This document shows positions 41,370 to 52,109 of a stretch of DNA of 64,000 nucleotides, one piece after another. Each line of letters starts with the position of its first letter. Within the stretch, counting starts at the first letter, position 1. Below the pieces are notes generated by a model. It was not told the origin of the DNA and did no database searches. It saw only the letters and a list, made by a program, of their open reading frames with translations. A program made the position numbers and the translations under genes. The stretch is from Triatoma infestans (lineage: Eukaryota > Arthropoda > Insecta > Hemiptera > Reduviidae): positions 172,931 through 236,930 of the forward strand of contig JAAEAF010000658.1 in assembly GCA_011037195.1 (NCBI GenBank), written 5' to 3'.

Positions 41370-42070
41370 GTACGAGAAAGTCATGTGAAATATTGCAATC
41401 GTTTCAAATATTACGAAATTGTGTTTTTCATAGAAAAATGATATTTTGAGAACGAACCTTTTAGTCCGAAAAAGGGTTTTGGAAATTCGTGTGTTTGTGT
41501 TGGAGGGGGAGAAGATTTCTAATTCAAAAAAAAAAAAGAAGGAAAATGGCAGTAATTTTAAACTTAATATTTTGTTTAAGTACTACCAGGCGGCCCCCCA
41601 GGGTAATAAGGTTTCGATTTCTGGTAAAATTTTAGAATCTAGGGACTTTATGTTTTCCACTTAAATACCATTTCCATATATGAATTTAAATAATGATTCT
41701 ATCATTTAAATAATATTTAAAGAAACTCGGTTTGAATCAGGGAGGGGCGACTTTACTCAACTTTATTTTTTTTTTTCAGTTTCCCCTAATTTTTCTCCAA
41801 AAAGGCACTAACGGGTTTCATAAAATTTGGTATACCAATTATAATTTTGAGAGGCCTATCACTTTTTGTTATATATTTTCCTGAAACTTTTTGCAAGAAA
41901 ATTAATTTTAGCGATGCTTTGATGAGGTGAAATTCTCCTCTCAGGAACTCTCTTTTTTACTAAGTTTAAGTACTTAGTATTTCCATCAATAATTTTTTTT
42001 TTTTTTAAATTATAAAAATGTAAATTCCAGTAAGGGAAAGTTGTGTGAGTGTTTCATACCAGATTTTTTT
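41370..42070 (+). repeat. Diverged HINE-like copy
   Basis: The left part is degraded (GAGAAAGTCATGTGAAATATTGC, ATATTTTGAGAACG). The right end is clear: CAGTAAGGGAAAGTTGTG at 42028, then GTGTGAGTGTTTCATACC and a T run. There is a single internal unit instead of two. Confidence 0.7.
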
Positions 42071-43260
42071 AACTTCATTTACTTACTTTAGTCAAAATTG
42101 ATAAAAAAGCAACGTCAACAATTGAGACTTGAATATTTCTTATCTGAACGTTTGAATTGGCATATCTATCGCAAATCAGCGTTAATACAGATCTCTTTAG
42201 GGATGTAATGTATAATCTATTTTGAGAAAGAAGATGATATAAACTATTGATGGTAAAGAAGTGTAGAGAAGGGGGAACAATACCCCAAGGTAATATTATA
42301 TAATAAAAGAGAAGTTCAATTCAGCAACATTGAGGGATAGAAAAAAAAGGGAAGGGGAAGGGGAAAATTATGCCAATCGAGTAAAATAAATTTTAATCAA
42401 AGTAAGAAATGTAAAATTCTTCCGCATACTTTCATCTTTAAAGGAAAATTCCAACTTCTAAAAAGTTTATACAAAGTTATTTCATTAAAGAAGATTTTTT
42501 TTTTCTTTGTTTTAATCTGTCATTTATTAATTTTATAGTTAATTTGATAATTATAACAAGTTTAAATGGTTACTTTTCTCTATTTAATAATCGAAATAAG
42601 CAAGGAATCAAAGTTCATTAATTCCTTTTCTATTTAAGGAAAAGAAAAAGAAAAAAAAAACATTAAATTTTCATTTTTATCCTTTTTTTTTCTTACAGAG
42701 AAAGTAACATTTGACGTCAAGAAAGGGTCTAACATGAGGAATTTCCATATGAACAGAGGCGAGAAAGCTTTTCTAGACACCATAGAATTTACATGCAATT
42801 CTCAGACAGGCTGACTACTTTTCTATTTATACATAGTTATTATATTATTGTAAAGATGGCCAAGTTTTCTATTGCACAATTACATCTGTTTTTTTTTTTG
42901 TTTTTTTTTTAAAGAATATTTGAGTCACAGGGCCTATCGTGTATTTTTAATAAAAATATATTATTAATCTTATCCTTATCTTATATTTATCACAGCTGAT
43001 TGAAGCTGCAATCACAAGATTGGGGCGTATGAGAATTATATACATATATAATCTATAAGAAAAATATTTGATTGTGAGAAGAGGTGGACAGAATAGCTTC
43101 AACACAATAGCACTCTAAAGACGGATAAAGAGTTTAAATTAATGAATATCAGTTATTTATGAATTTGGAAGCAGTAAAGCTGGCGTAGATTATAGAAGTC
43201 TACAAGCCAGACGGATCCAACAAAATACATGTTCGTGATACAGAGTTTGTGAAAAACTAA
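42071..43260. other. AT-rich spacer, no gene seen
   Basis: Contains A- and T-rich runs near 42490, 42640 and 42890. No coding or repeat signal was recognised apart from a weak pyrimidine run before 42700. Confidence 0.55.
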
Positions 43261-43343
43261 GCTGGAGTAATTATTGTGGTTGGTTCCGCAGAGCTGGAAA
43301 GCACCAGAGATATTTTCCGTGATAGCCTGCTTCTTTTTGTGGT

Positions 43344-43381
43344 TATCGACCGGTTTCGGGCGTTCGGCTTTCATCAGGATG
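43344..43381 (-). ncRNA. Degenerate hammerhead-like core, left arm
   Basis: The minus strand reads CATC, CTGATGA (43371-43377), a damaged stem II, GAAA (43354-43357), CCGGTC and GATA. Stem I has one mismatch and stem II is broken, so it is probably inactive. Confidence 0.35.
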
Positions 43382-43440
43382 CATTTGTCAAATAGTGTGA
43401 TAACGTAGATTTGCAAGAAGCAAACTATCAAGGAAAATAT

Positions 43441-43576
43441 CTCTGATCCTAGGGTAGAGTAAGGTTGCTGGGTTAGCGGGCGGTTCCGAATCCAGGTTTG
43501 CTGTCCTTAAGTTTCTCCTCTTAGGAGCCCGCACAGCTTACTGTCCAATGTTGGGAGAAGGTGATGGCAAACTCTT
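43441..43576 (+). repeat. Degraded family-1 SINE piece
   Basis: TTAGCGGGCGGTTCCGAATCC, TGCTGTCCTTAAG and TTAGGAGCCC...ACTGTCC match the middle of the 35.1-kb SINE (GGTTCGAATCC, GTGCTGTCCTTAGA, CTAGGAGCCC). A second copy lies at 43720-43845. Confidence 0.6.
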
Positions 43577-43636
43577 TTAGTGTATCAACTAAATTTGCTC
43601 AGTGCAAATCTATGTTATCACACTGTTTCACAAATG

Positions 43637-43674
43637 CATCCTGATGATGGGCCTACGCCCGAAACCGATCGATG
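43637..43674 (+). ncRNA. Hammerhead-ribozyme-like core, right arm
   Basis: CATC 43637-43640, CTGATGA 43641-43647, T, GGGC-CTAC-GCCC (stem II, 43649-43660), GAAA 43661-43664, CCGATC 43665-43670, GATG 43671-43674. The four-pair stem I, four-pair stem II and conserved boxes are all in hammerhead order. The extra T before stem II and a weak stem III are caveats. Confidence 0.5.
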
Positions 43675-43719
43675 ACCCAAAAAGAGGCAAGCTATCACGG
43701 AAAATATCTCTGATTCTGG

Positions 43720-43845
43720 GCTGGAGTAAGGTGGCTGTGTTAATGGGCGGTTCCGAATCCAGGAGCGCTGTCCTTAAGTTCCTTCTCTTAGGAGCCCATA
43801 CAGCTCACTGTCCGGTGTTAGACGAGGGTGATGGCAAAACAGAAC
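43720..43845 (+). repeat. Degraded family-1 SINE piece, second copy
   Basis: Same landmarks as 43441-43576 (GGCGGTTCCGAATCCAGG, GCTGTCCTTAAG, TTAGGAGCCCATACAG, ACTGTCCGGTGTTAGAC). It is better preserved than the first. Confidence 0.6.
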
Positions 43846-43884
43846 TCTGTATATGTACGTTTGAGAGAGCACTTAAGTGAAAAC

Positions 43885-44200
43885 GGTAAACCGCACAAGT
43901 TCAAACTTAATATTCCGTTTAGGTATCACCACAGGATCCGGACCTAATGATCACCCAGAAAATCTATCATCCATTTTTTTAAGATTCTCGCAACTTATCT
44001 CGTTACGTGCCACCGTGGATTTTATTAAACTTGAGTAATTACATACGAAGCCTCAATGGGAGGCTGCAGTGCCTGGGTCTTGGTTCCCCCCTGCATCATT
44101 CTAATTCATTCTAACGTTACATACAATTAAATATGTATCAAATATCACAAGTATATGTATCCGGAAAAGTACGTTTTAGGGCACTTCGAGGGATCTGCGA
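43885..44200 (+). repeat. HINE-like internal fragment
   Basis: CAAACTTAATATTCCGTTTAGG, TATCACCACAGGATC and AGAAAATCTATCATCC in family order; the remainder is decayed. Confidence 0.55.
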
Positions 44201-44654
44201 CATTTGGTTTGGTCATAGAAAATTTTGACTGTTAAAAATGTGAAAATCATAGAAAGCCCTGCGACAATTGCGTCATTAAGAAGTATACTTTAAACTTATA
44301 GATACTATTTAACAACCAAATTCGTTTTATATTAAATTTAGAAAGTTTTTAAAACTATATTATATCTCTTCATGTAAGAAATAAACTGAAAATATAATTC
44401 TAGCCTTTAATAAAGCTGCCCCAGATGTAGGGGTCAATTTATTTTCCTCCTGTAAAAATGTAATCCATGAAATATGCATATAAATGAAGGGCAGAATTAC
44501 TATCAGACGTACTAAAAGGAAATTATTTTTGCTAAACCACATATTTCATAACTAAAGTCCGCTCTCCCCACTTTATCCTTGTATGATTGAATTCCTTAAA
44601 GATGTGATGATTTATGTATCATCTATATATTTGTAGTTATTATTATTTTTTTTT

Positions 44655-45015
44655 TTAACAGATGATCAAGTTATTATTACTGAGGATACTGATGATGCCA
44701 GATTCATTTTATGTACGGAAATTGGGGCTTGAAGATAAATTATAAAAAAACTGAGCACATGACCAAGTAAACAGGGGAATCACGAAAAATCGAGGGCAAT
44801 TCAACTAGAGAGGATTCTAGGGAGGTATATTCTCCGAGAGAATAACGGAAAGAAGGCTGGAAGAGTTTGGGGTTTTTACATTTAAAATGGATGCGTCAAA
44901 CAAGTGATGAAATTGTCCCCAGAAAGAAGGAGGAAAAGAGACAGACCTAACTTACAATGGAGTACGTAATGGATGTCAGGATGTGGTCTGCTATCAGAAT
45001 GTCTAAAGAGTGATA
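44655..45015 (+). pseudogene. LINE reverse transcriptase scrap
   Basis: Short frames read DDQVIITEDTDDARFIL near 44663-44713 (the Asp-Asp catalytic region), then WGLKINYKKTEH near 44723-44760 (the next RT block), and an Arg-rich RRKR block near 44930. It is shifted and truncated. Confidence 0.55.
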
Positions 45016-45239
45016 TATGGAGGGGGAAAAGTTTTGATAAATAGAAATGTACGCCGGAAAAAGAAGGAAAAGATAAACATTGTAAGGAAAACCAAAAAAA
45101 TAAAAGAAGATGCGATTGTTTATAATTCTATGAACTATAATAGTTTTAGGATTTACTGTTTACGGATTTACGGTTTACGGATTTTTCCATTTCGATATAA
45201 TTCAAACTATATTCATGATCCTTAATTAATCTTGGTATG

Positions 45240-45730
45240 ATATAGAAAGTGTTTGAAATTTGTGTGAACGTATTTAAAAACAGGATAATTCAAAAATGAA
45301 AAATCAAAGGAAGCTCAAACTTGATTGGGCTTCTTTTGGGTATCACTAGATAATCCATTTCTAAGTTATTTGTTAAAATCTATTAACTGAAAATTTTTGA
45401 GATTTTTTTCAGTTTATTTTTGCAATTTTCTCAAAACACCTGCAAATGTTATTGCACACATATAAGTCTGCCTTTCTTTGGGAGGGGAGTATTACTTTTA
45501 GTAAGGTTTTTACCATTTATACGATGTTAATGAGATTTGAGTGAGTTACAAAAATGTGAGTTTGAAGAAAATATAGCTTGACCGGAAATAAAATTTGTAA
45601 GTTCTTTTTTTGGGGGTTTTCCACTACTTTCTTGATAATAACACCAGAGCGTTTCTTCCAAGTTGCCCTACTAACTATCCTAAAAAAATACTTATCTCTT
45701 TTGTTTGAAATTGTTTTTCGAGAAAATTTA
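45240..45730 (+). repeat. HINE-like fragment, strongly diverged
   Basis: AGGAAGCTCAAACTTGATTGG, CTATTAACTGAAA, TTGCAATTTTCTCAAAAC and GACCGGAAATAAAA are recognisable. No ends. Confidence 0.5.
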
Positions 45731-45910
45731 TTATTATATAATTAATACGTAAATTCTTTCAAGAAAACTATATTCCAGTGGAATTGAAAATTATTATAAT
45801 TAATGTAAAAATGTATGCTGTTCTCATTAAAGTTAATTAGATTTTCTATATTCAAATCAGTAAATTTTTTTTAATTTCTTGTATTTATGAATGAAAACAA
45901 TGTAGTAATC

Positions 45911-46107
45911 GTCAGGCCTTAAAATTACAATGAGATGTTTGTACGGCAATGCAGTAGACGTTGAGAACGTTGAGACATCTACGCCTCTCCTAACCTAAAG
46001 AGCTCCTGAAGAAGGGCACCAATGGTACCCGAAACGAAGAGCAACAATAAATTCTTTTTCTTTAAAAACTCCTCTGGCCATTGCCGTACAAACATCTCAT
46101 TGCAATC
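45911..46107. mobile_element. 197-bp foldback element with hammerhead-like core
   Basis: TAGTAATC at 45903-45910 and 46108-46115 is an 8-bp target duplication. Inverted arms GAGATGTTTGTACGGCAATG (near 45934) and its complement (near 46079) flank a loop. In the loop, GCTC, CTGAAGA, a GGGCACC...GGTACCC hairpin, GAAAC and GAGC lie at about 46005-46044. The core layout resembles the 4.6- and 43.6-kb elements, although the primary sequence differs and the cleavage site is not recognisable. Confidence 0.6.
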
Positions 46108-46482
46108 TAGTAATCTATTTTAAGAAAAAGCATATACTTCTGTATACAGTAAATATATAAACGTAAGCAATTACTGACGTATGAAGGATTAATGGTCGTG
46201 GAATACCAAGAAAAGTGTATAGAAATATTAATATAATACAGGTGGGCAGTTTGGAAAACAAAATGTTGGCGTACGGTTGATGTTTTTTTTTTTTTTTAAA
46301 TGAATTAATAAAAAATTTGTTCGATTAATTAAGGAATAAGCTTGAACTGTGTTGGCTAATTTGTGTTAAATTAACTATGTTATAGAACTTTTGTTAAAAT
46401 AAGGATTAATAAAATGCAGATTATTCCCCCTGTGTGTCCAAGGAATAATACTAGATTGTAACAAAGTACCAATATATTATAC

Positions 46483-46576
46483 AAGATAGCTGAATGGTAC
46501 AGGCGCGGACCCGCACAACTTAGGTGTATTGCGTTGTAATTGGGTTCGAATCTCCACCAACCTGTGTTGGTCATTG
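46483..46576 (+). mobile_element. tRNA-like SINE head, third type
   Basis: TAGCTGAATGGTACAGGCG resembles box A, and GGGTTCGAATCTCC ~55 nt later matches box B. No shared body is seen because the LINE insertion at 46595 follows almost at once. It could also be a decayed tRNA. Confidence 0.4.
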
Positions 46577-46807
46577 ATTAATATATGAGAAATTCTTTAG
46601 ACACACTTCAGTTCGCTGATGGCTAAGCCATTTGACGACAAAGGTACACTTGGACACATCGGATCCAATGAATGCTCACCTAAGAACTGTATTTTTAGAT
46701 AGTAAGAAGAACTACAGACAACTGATAAAAAATGCAAAAAAAAATTTTATGATGATCTGAAGGTTTCTCTTAGAAATGTTAAGAACCCTACTGAATTCTG
46801 GCGTACT

Positions 46808-48628
46808 GTGAAACATTTTCAATATAAGAAATTTACTGATTGTCCGATTCCTTTGAGTGAATGGGAGAATTTCTATTCTGAAATTCTTCCACCTAAATTT
46901 ATTAATGACATTTCATTTCTTGGCGTTACACACCCTGTGCTAGATACGGATATTACAATGGACGAATTGCTTAGTTCTATTAATAAGTGTAAACTCAATA
47001 AAGCTACCGGATTTGACCTGATACCGAATGAGTGTTTCAAGCGACTGTCTCCTCCCTGGCTTCATTATTTATTAAATTTGTTTAATAAGATTTTCAATAC
47101 TGAAACTTATCCGAATTATTGGCATAAAATAAAAATGAAATTATTACATAAAAAAGGGAACCATTCTGATTTGAGTAACTACCGTGGTATTGCCATATTT
47201 AATACAATTTCTAAAATTTTTACCTCAGTAATTTACAATAGATTGGTTAACTGGTGTGAGGAACACAGCTTAATTCCGGAAGAACAGATGGGCTTCCGAA
47301 GTGGAAGAGGATGCAGAGATGCAGTTTTCACCCTATCATCTGCAGTAAATTTGCAACTTAGATTGCCTAAAAGGAAAGTTTTTGGAATTTTCATTGACCT
47401 CAAAAGAGCTTTCGACTCTGTGTCGCATGAGATGTTGTGGCAGAAATTGTATGACCTGGGTATTAGTGGTAAATTATTAAGGCTAATTATGAACATGTAC
47501 AATGCTGCAACAATGACCATTTCTTGTAGCAATGAGGTCTCTAAAGAGTTCGAAATTTCGGAAGGGTTACTTCAGGGTGAAATCCTGAGCCCACTACTTT
47601 TTGCCCTTTTTTTGTCAGATATAGTCCGGTTTTTTGAGGGCGCTAACGTAAAAGGTGTAAATATTAGCTCAGTTAAAGATCTAATTATGATACTCTACGC
47701 AGACGACATTGTGATGCTATCCTCGACCTGGATGGAAGCACAGAACAGTTTAAGAGCGTTACATAATTATTGTTCCCGAAATTCATTAACTGTAAACGCC
47801 GAAAAATCCTTTGTGGTTGTTTTTCAAAAAGGTGGCCGTCGTTTGAATAAAAAATTGTATTATGATGGTGAAATTATTAAATTCGCTAATAAATTTAATT
47901 ATCTGGGTTTACCCTTTAGTACGTCGGCAAAATTTTATCCCGCTACTGAGCACTTTTTGTCCAAATTCGTTGCTGCTAAATCGACCGTTTTAAATGTACT
48001 CAGAAGCTCTAAGTCGGACAATTGGAAGTCGAAGTGTTATCTTTATGAGTCTCTGGCTGAGTCGGTGCTTTTATATTTATCTGAGGTCTGGGGTGGTCCA
48101 TACACTGAACAAATTGAGAGAGGTCAGTTGTTGTTCTTCAAAAATCTCTTAAAATTGCCAAAAAATACGCCTAGTGCCTATGTTCGGATGGAGGTAGGTC
48201 GGATCCATTCAAGATTTACAGTATTTAAAAGGATGATTGGCTGGTGGCTGTCTCTGTTGGCGATGCCAGAGGACAGATTACTAAGAATGTGTTTATCGCG
48301 TCTTGTACAGGTTGAAAACAATTTCAAATTACCATTTAATTGGTACTCATATTTAAAGTATAATTTATGTTTAACTGGACATCAGTATTTATTGATTGAG
48401 GATGTTGATACTATTAAAAATAACAAATTTAATGTCTTATCTTCTTTCAGAAATTATTTATTCAGTAAAGATGTTGAGTTTATCTTAAATTCTTCATTTA
48501 ACCCTCATTTTAGATGTTTATCTAGTTTTGACCCTCAAGGTGAGCTCTACTTGCATTTCAATTCTAATATCGAAAAAATACGAATTTTTTGTCAACTGCG
48601 TTTATGTAATTATAAAAAAGAATTTTAG
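46808..48628 (+). pseudogene. LINE ORF2 fragment, reverse transcriptase
   Basis: 606 open codons; the frame is cut on its 5' side by a shift in an A run near 46738-46746. Reverse transcriptase blocks in order, with residues counted from 46808: KATGFDLIPNE near 65, YRGIAIFNTISKIF near 123, MGFRSGRG near 157, FIDLKRAFDSVSH near 192, GLLQGEILSPLLFALFLSDI near 253, YADDIVML near 296 (the catalytic Asp pair) and LTVNAEKS near 328. These are all the core motifs of a non-LTR reverse transcriptase. The stop at 48626-48628 falls just after an A run. The protein then resumes one frame over (48643-48891; FCKLCNNDKKDDLLHFLYDC), giving the C-terminal zinc-finger-like motif. Two A-run shifts are thus the only obvious lesions in the retained part. 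Confidence 0.85.
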
Positions 48629-48642
48629 GATAATTCACGGTC

Positions 48643-48891
48643 ATGACAGATATCAATTTTTTTCCTTTAGCTTTTTGTAAATTGTGCAATAACGATAAAA
48701 AAGATGATCTTTTACATTTCTTATATGATTGTAAAGTTTTGGATAATTTAAGAGCTAAATTCTTAAGTAAATATTTATCAACTGCTTATCCACAAAGAGA
48801 CTTACTGATGTCTAATGATTATAAACAAATAAACGATATATTTTGTTATCTATCTGCAGGTTTAAAGTTACGTAGAAATTTGTATGATTGA
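48643..48891 (+). pseudogene. LINE ORF2 C-terminal Cys/His segment, out of frame
   Basis: Carries C-x2-C...H...C (FCKLCNNDKKDDLLHFLYDC), the motif found after RT in I/Jockey-type LINEs. It lies 15 nt after the RT stop in a different frame, so the break is probably a one-base change in an A run. Confidence 0.75.
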
Positions 48892-49344
48892 GAGACATCA
48901 CTTCTTTTTGTTTTATTTTTATTCTTCCTTTCTATTATTGTTGTTCTGTTTATTTACAAAAAGAAGAAAATAGGGAGGAAAGGGAGAAAAAAGGAAAAAG
49001 GAATGTATTTACAAAAAGTTTATTTACAAAGAATAAGAAAAAGAGAGAGAAGGGAGGAAGAAAGGAGAAATTCTTCTCTCTCTTTATTAATCAATTTATT
49101 TTTTTATTTTTCTCAGCTGATTTTGTTTTCACCCACTTAATTGTTTTTAAGTGTATATATAGATATAAGAGCTCTTTTATTCAGTTTCACTCTTATTTTC
49201 ACAGATGTTGTTTTGTTTGTTCTTAACTTTATGATCTTATTTTTATTTCTATAATTATTTTGATTTTTGTAACCAACTCCTGCTACAGAATGTATTTTCT
49301 AAAGCAATAAAATATTATTATTATTATTATTAATATGAGAAATT

Positions 49345-50640
49345 GTGTGTGAATACGCCTGCTCGCCGTCTGTCTATCTACAAAAATTTCAAAATTTTAT
49401 TTCGTTTAAGTTCCTCCAGTATACCCGACAATCAGGTTACAGTCAAAATTGATCTAATGGAACTAATCTGAATAGATTTTTTTAAACGTTTTTTTTACGA
49501 TATTTTCGAAAACGGCTTCCAACGATTTTCTTTAAACTTATAATAATTATACAAAATAAAGAGCTACAACTTTTGTATGCAAACATTTTTCCCAAATAAA
49601 TTCATTTTTGGAGAGGTTTAGGATTAGAGGCGATGTTAAGGCTTACCTCTAAAGTGTCATTTTTCTTAAATTGATCCTATGACGTATATAATTTAATTAA
49701 ACTTAAATATGTTCAATATGTGGTTGGGTCCGCAATACTCGATAAATCTGGGATTTTTTTCTTAGTAGCATGACTATTTGATGACACATGGCACCCTGAA
49801 TCAACAAGTGTAATGCATGACAGAAACATTAAGTTGAACTAACTCTCTACACGAATTGGTAGCCTTTAATGGATCAATGAGAATCCAAAACTGCGCAGAA
49901 AAAATAAAAATAAGCATGCTACGATGGGTATGATAGTAATCTCAGTATTAAATATATTACCAAAATTCAGGGAATTGAAGAAAATTCCGGGTTGACCGGA
50001 AGTGGTACTTTAATAAACTTTTTTACATAAATTATCAATTTAATTAGAAATATTGTTCTAATTAAGTAGTTTTTTGAGTCACATTTTCCTCAAGTATCGT
50101 GTTTAGTTTAGATAACCTTATATAATAAATTTAACACTGAAGCAAAAATTCAAATTTAAGTCAATTTTGTTTTTATTAACTTCGATAGTGTCAAAATTTA
50201 TTTATATGGAAGTTGAGTTTTCACCCGAAAAGTCCTTTTTTTTTTTTTCTTTTTTTTGAGTTCTTGTGAATAAGAAAACATATCTCTTTTTTTTTTGCAT
50301 CGTATATTGTGTGTCTGTTCATCATAAACAGCTCAAAAAACAAAAATTTACAAGTAGTTCAAATTTAATATCCGTTCAGATATCTCCAAAGAATTTGAAC
50401 GTAGTTTTCGTTCAATATTAGCCAACGAGAAGTGTCATTTTATTCATTTTTTTGTTTGTTTGTTTGTTTTTAATTCATTATTCACGATTTACTTTAAGCT
50501 TCGTAATATTTTTTCCATATTGTGGTATCCATATTGGTGTGAGAAATTTTTTTTAGGAAAAACCTATTTCTGTAGAGATAATCTTTTGACGGCGCCAAAA
50601 AAAAAATTACTTTAAACTTGTTCTAAAGAAAGTAGTGTGT
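49345..50640 (+). repeat. Two or three diverged HINE-like fragments
   Basis: Phrases TTTCGAAAACGGCTTCCAACG, AGAGCTACAACTTTTGTATG, GTTGACCGGAAGTGGTACT (near 49990), AAAAACAAAAATTTACAAG and TTAGCCAACGAGAAGTGTC appear in plus orientation with gaps. No intact end. Confidence 0.5.
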
Positions 50641-52100
50641 TATCATTCATATCAGAATGATTTTCTAAACTGAGAACATAGTATTTAAAATCAGTTTATA
50701 TCCAGTAAACTCCTTACTGACTTGAATCACTTTTACTCGTCACATTAAGACGAACATTTTATTCAACACCTTCTATAATATAATTAGGAAAAATCTTCTT
50801 TATTATACAAATTCCAATCTATAGAACACTGGTGTTTTGTATGGTTAGTATGTGAAAATCGTCTGCGTGAGTTGCAATATATTTTTTTTAAATGGAGTTA
50901 GTCGCTATTTTAAATCTATAATAAGAAAAAATATCTAAACACTACAAAGTAGTTAAAAAAAACCACTGACACAATGTTTGTATAAAAAAAAAATTTTAAT
51001 AACATTAGCTTAGAAGATGGAGAGTAAATTTACTTTAATGGCATATAACCAAAGGTTGGAAATATTTAGATTAAGGTATTCCTAGAAATAAACATTGGGG
51101 AAATGAGTTGTAAGGGAATTTTATAGTGTACTTTAAAGTAGAGATAAGAAGCGATCTAAGCTGCATCAGCCAATAAACTCCAGGAAGTACAAACAAAAAA
51201 GGGGTTATCCTTGTAACCCTAACTATATCCGATGTGTAGCTGTAACTATGTTCTTTTCTATTTTCACACACCCAAAGAGGAGACCTTATTCACATTGAAT
51301 CTCATATCCTACACTGGAGGAGATATAGCCACCACATTCTCCTTGGTATATCCTCATACATAGGGTGTTTTTCTTTTTTTGGGGGAAAATTATCTCTTTA
51401 CAGATGGGATATACAATGCTAATAAATTTCAGAAAAGTACATTTATCTAGTATAACCAGGATGGAAAAGTAACAAAGTAAATTTTATTATTTGAATAAAA
51501 CATATTTATATAACAGAGCTGGGTATTATTTTCAAATAAATGATTTCTAGCATTCTTTATTTTATTCTTTAATATTTTTTGATTGATTGATTGATTGATA
51601 ATTCTTTAATTTTAAAGTTAAACTGTTAATATAAATTATAATACAGATTTTATATTTTCCTTACGTGAATTTACATTCACCATCAAATATATTAAAAAAA
51701 AATTTAAATTTAACTATCATCCGATCGCTACACTATTAAACAACTAAATATAGTGTACATATTTTATGTAAAGAAAAAGATCCCATGAAAAAAACAAAAA
51801 AAAACAACCTTTCTTTGAGCCCTTTGAATACATAAAAAAAAAAAACCGCTTCTAAAAAATTCTTTTACAATTTTTCATTGATGAATTTCATTAAATATAT
51901 ATTTGAAATAAATGGTGATGGGTATTTTTTGGACATAAATTTTTTACTTGAATGTGACTATGTTGTAAAGAAGTATTGGTTAAGTGTAACTGGAAGAACC
52001 ACTGGAGATCTACCCGGAAAAAACTCAATTTTTCATGGAAAAATGCTACAATAAAAATTATTGGTTGGGTTGATATCCTGTACAGTTAGCATTTCAAAAG
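50641..52100. other. AT-rich spacer, no gene seen
   Basis: No credible coding frame. A minus-strand 66-codon frame at 51071-51271 has no domain. A short GATT tandem run lies near 51583-51598. Confidence 0.55.
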
Positions 52101-52109
52101 AAATGAAAA

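Larger units (their letters stand above)
43271..43719. mobile_element. Foldback (Penelope-like candidate) elements, partly duplicated around a SINE piece
   Basis: GCTGGAGTAA at 43261-43270 recurs at 43720-43729, a 10-bp direct repeat bracketing the block. The left arm (43280-43408) and right arm (43600-43715) are inverted copies and match the 4.56-kb element (GCCTGCTTC...GTCGAT, GGAAAATATCTCTGAT). Between them the element end is repeated (43425-43440) and followed by a SINE-like piece that also occurs after the block. So the unit [element end + SINE piece] is present twice in direct order, ~265 nt apart, suggesting tandem insertion or duplication. Confidence 0.65.
46595..49332 (+). mobile_element. 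5'-truncated LINE with 12-bp target duplication
   Basis: ATATGAGAAATT at 46583-46594 recurs exactly at 49333-49344. The 3' end is an AATAAAATA(TTA)n tail. The body carries the reverse transcriptase frame (46808-48628), a shifted C-terminal Cys/His segment and a ~440-nt 3' untranslated region. The endonuclease and ORF1 are absent, as usual for LINE copies that stopped early during target-primed synthesis. The perfect duplication suggests recent insertion. The (TTA)n tail and C-terminal C-x2-C...H...C motif point to the I/Jockey group; the exact clade is unresolved. No RNase H was seen, unlike the 28-kb LINE. Confidence 0.9.

Noticed and set aside
46009..46040. Functional hammerhead at 46.0 kb
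   Set aside because: The boxes and stem I are suggestive, but there is no recognisable UH cleavage site; kept only as a structural resemblance.
46483..46576. True tRNA gene
   Set aside because: Boxes A and B are present, but the acceptor ends do not pair convincingly; more likely a SINE head.
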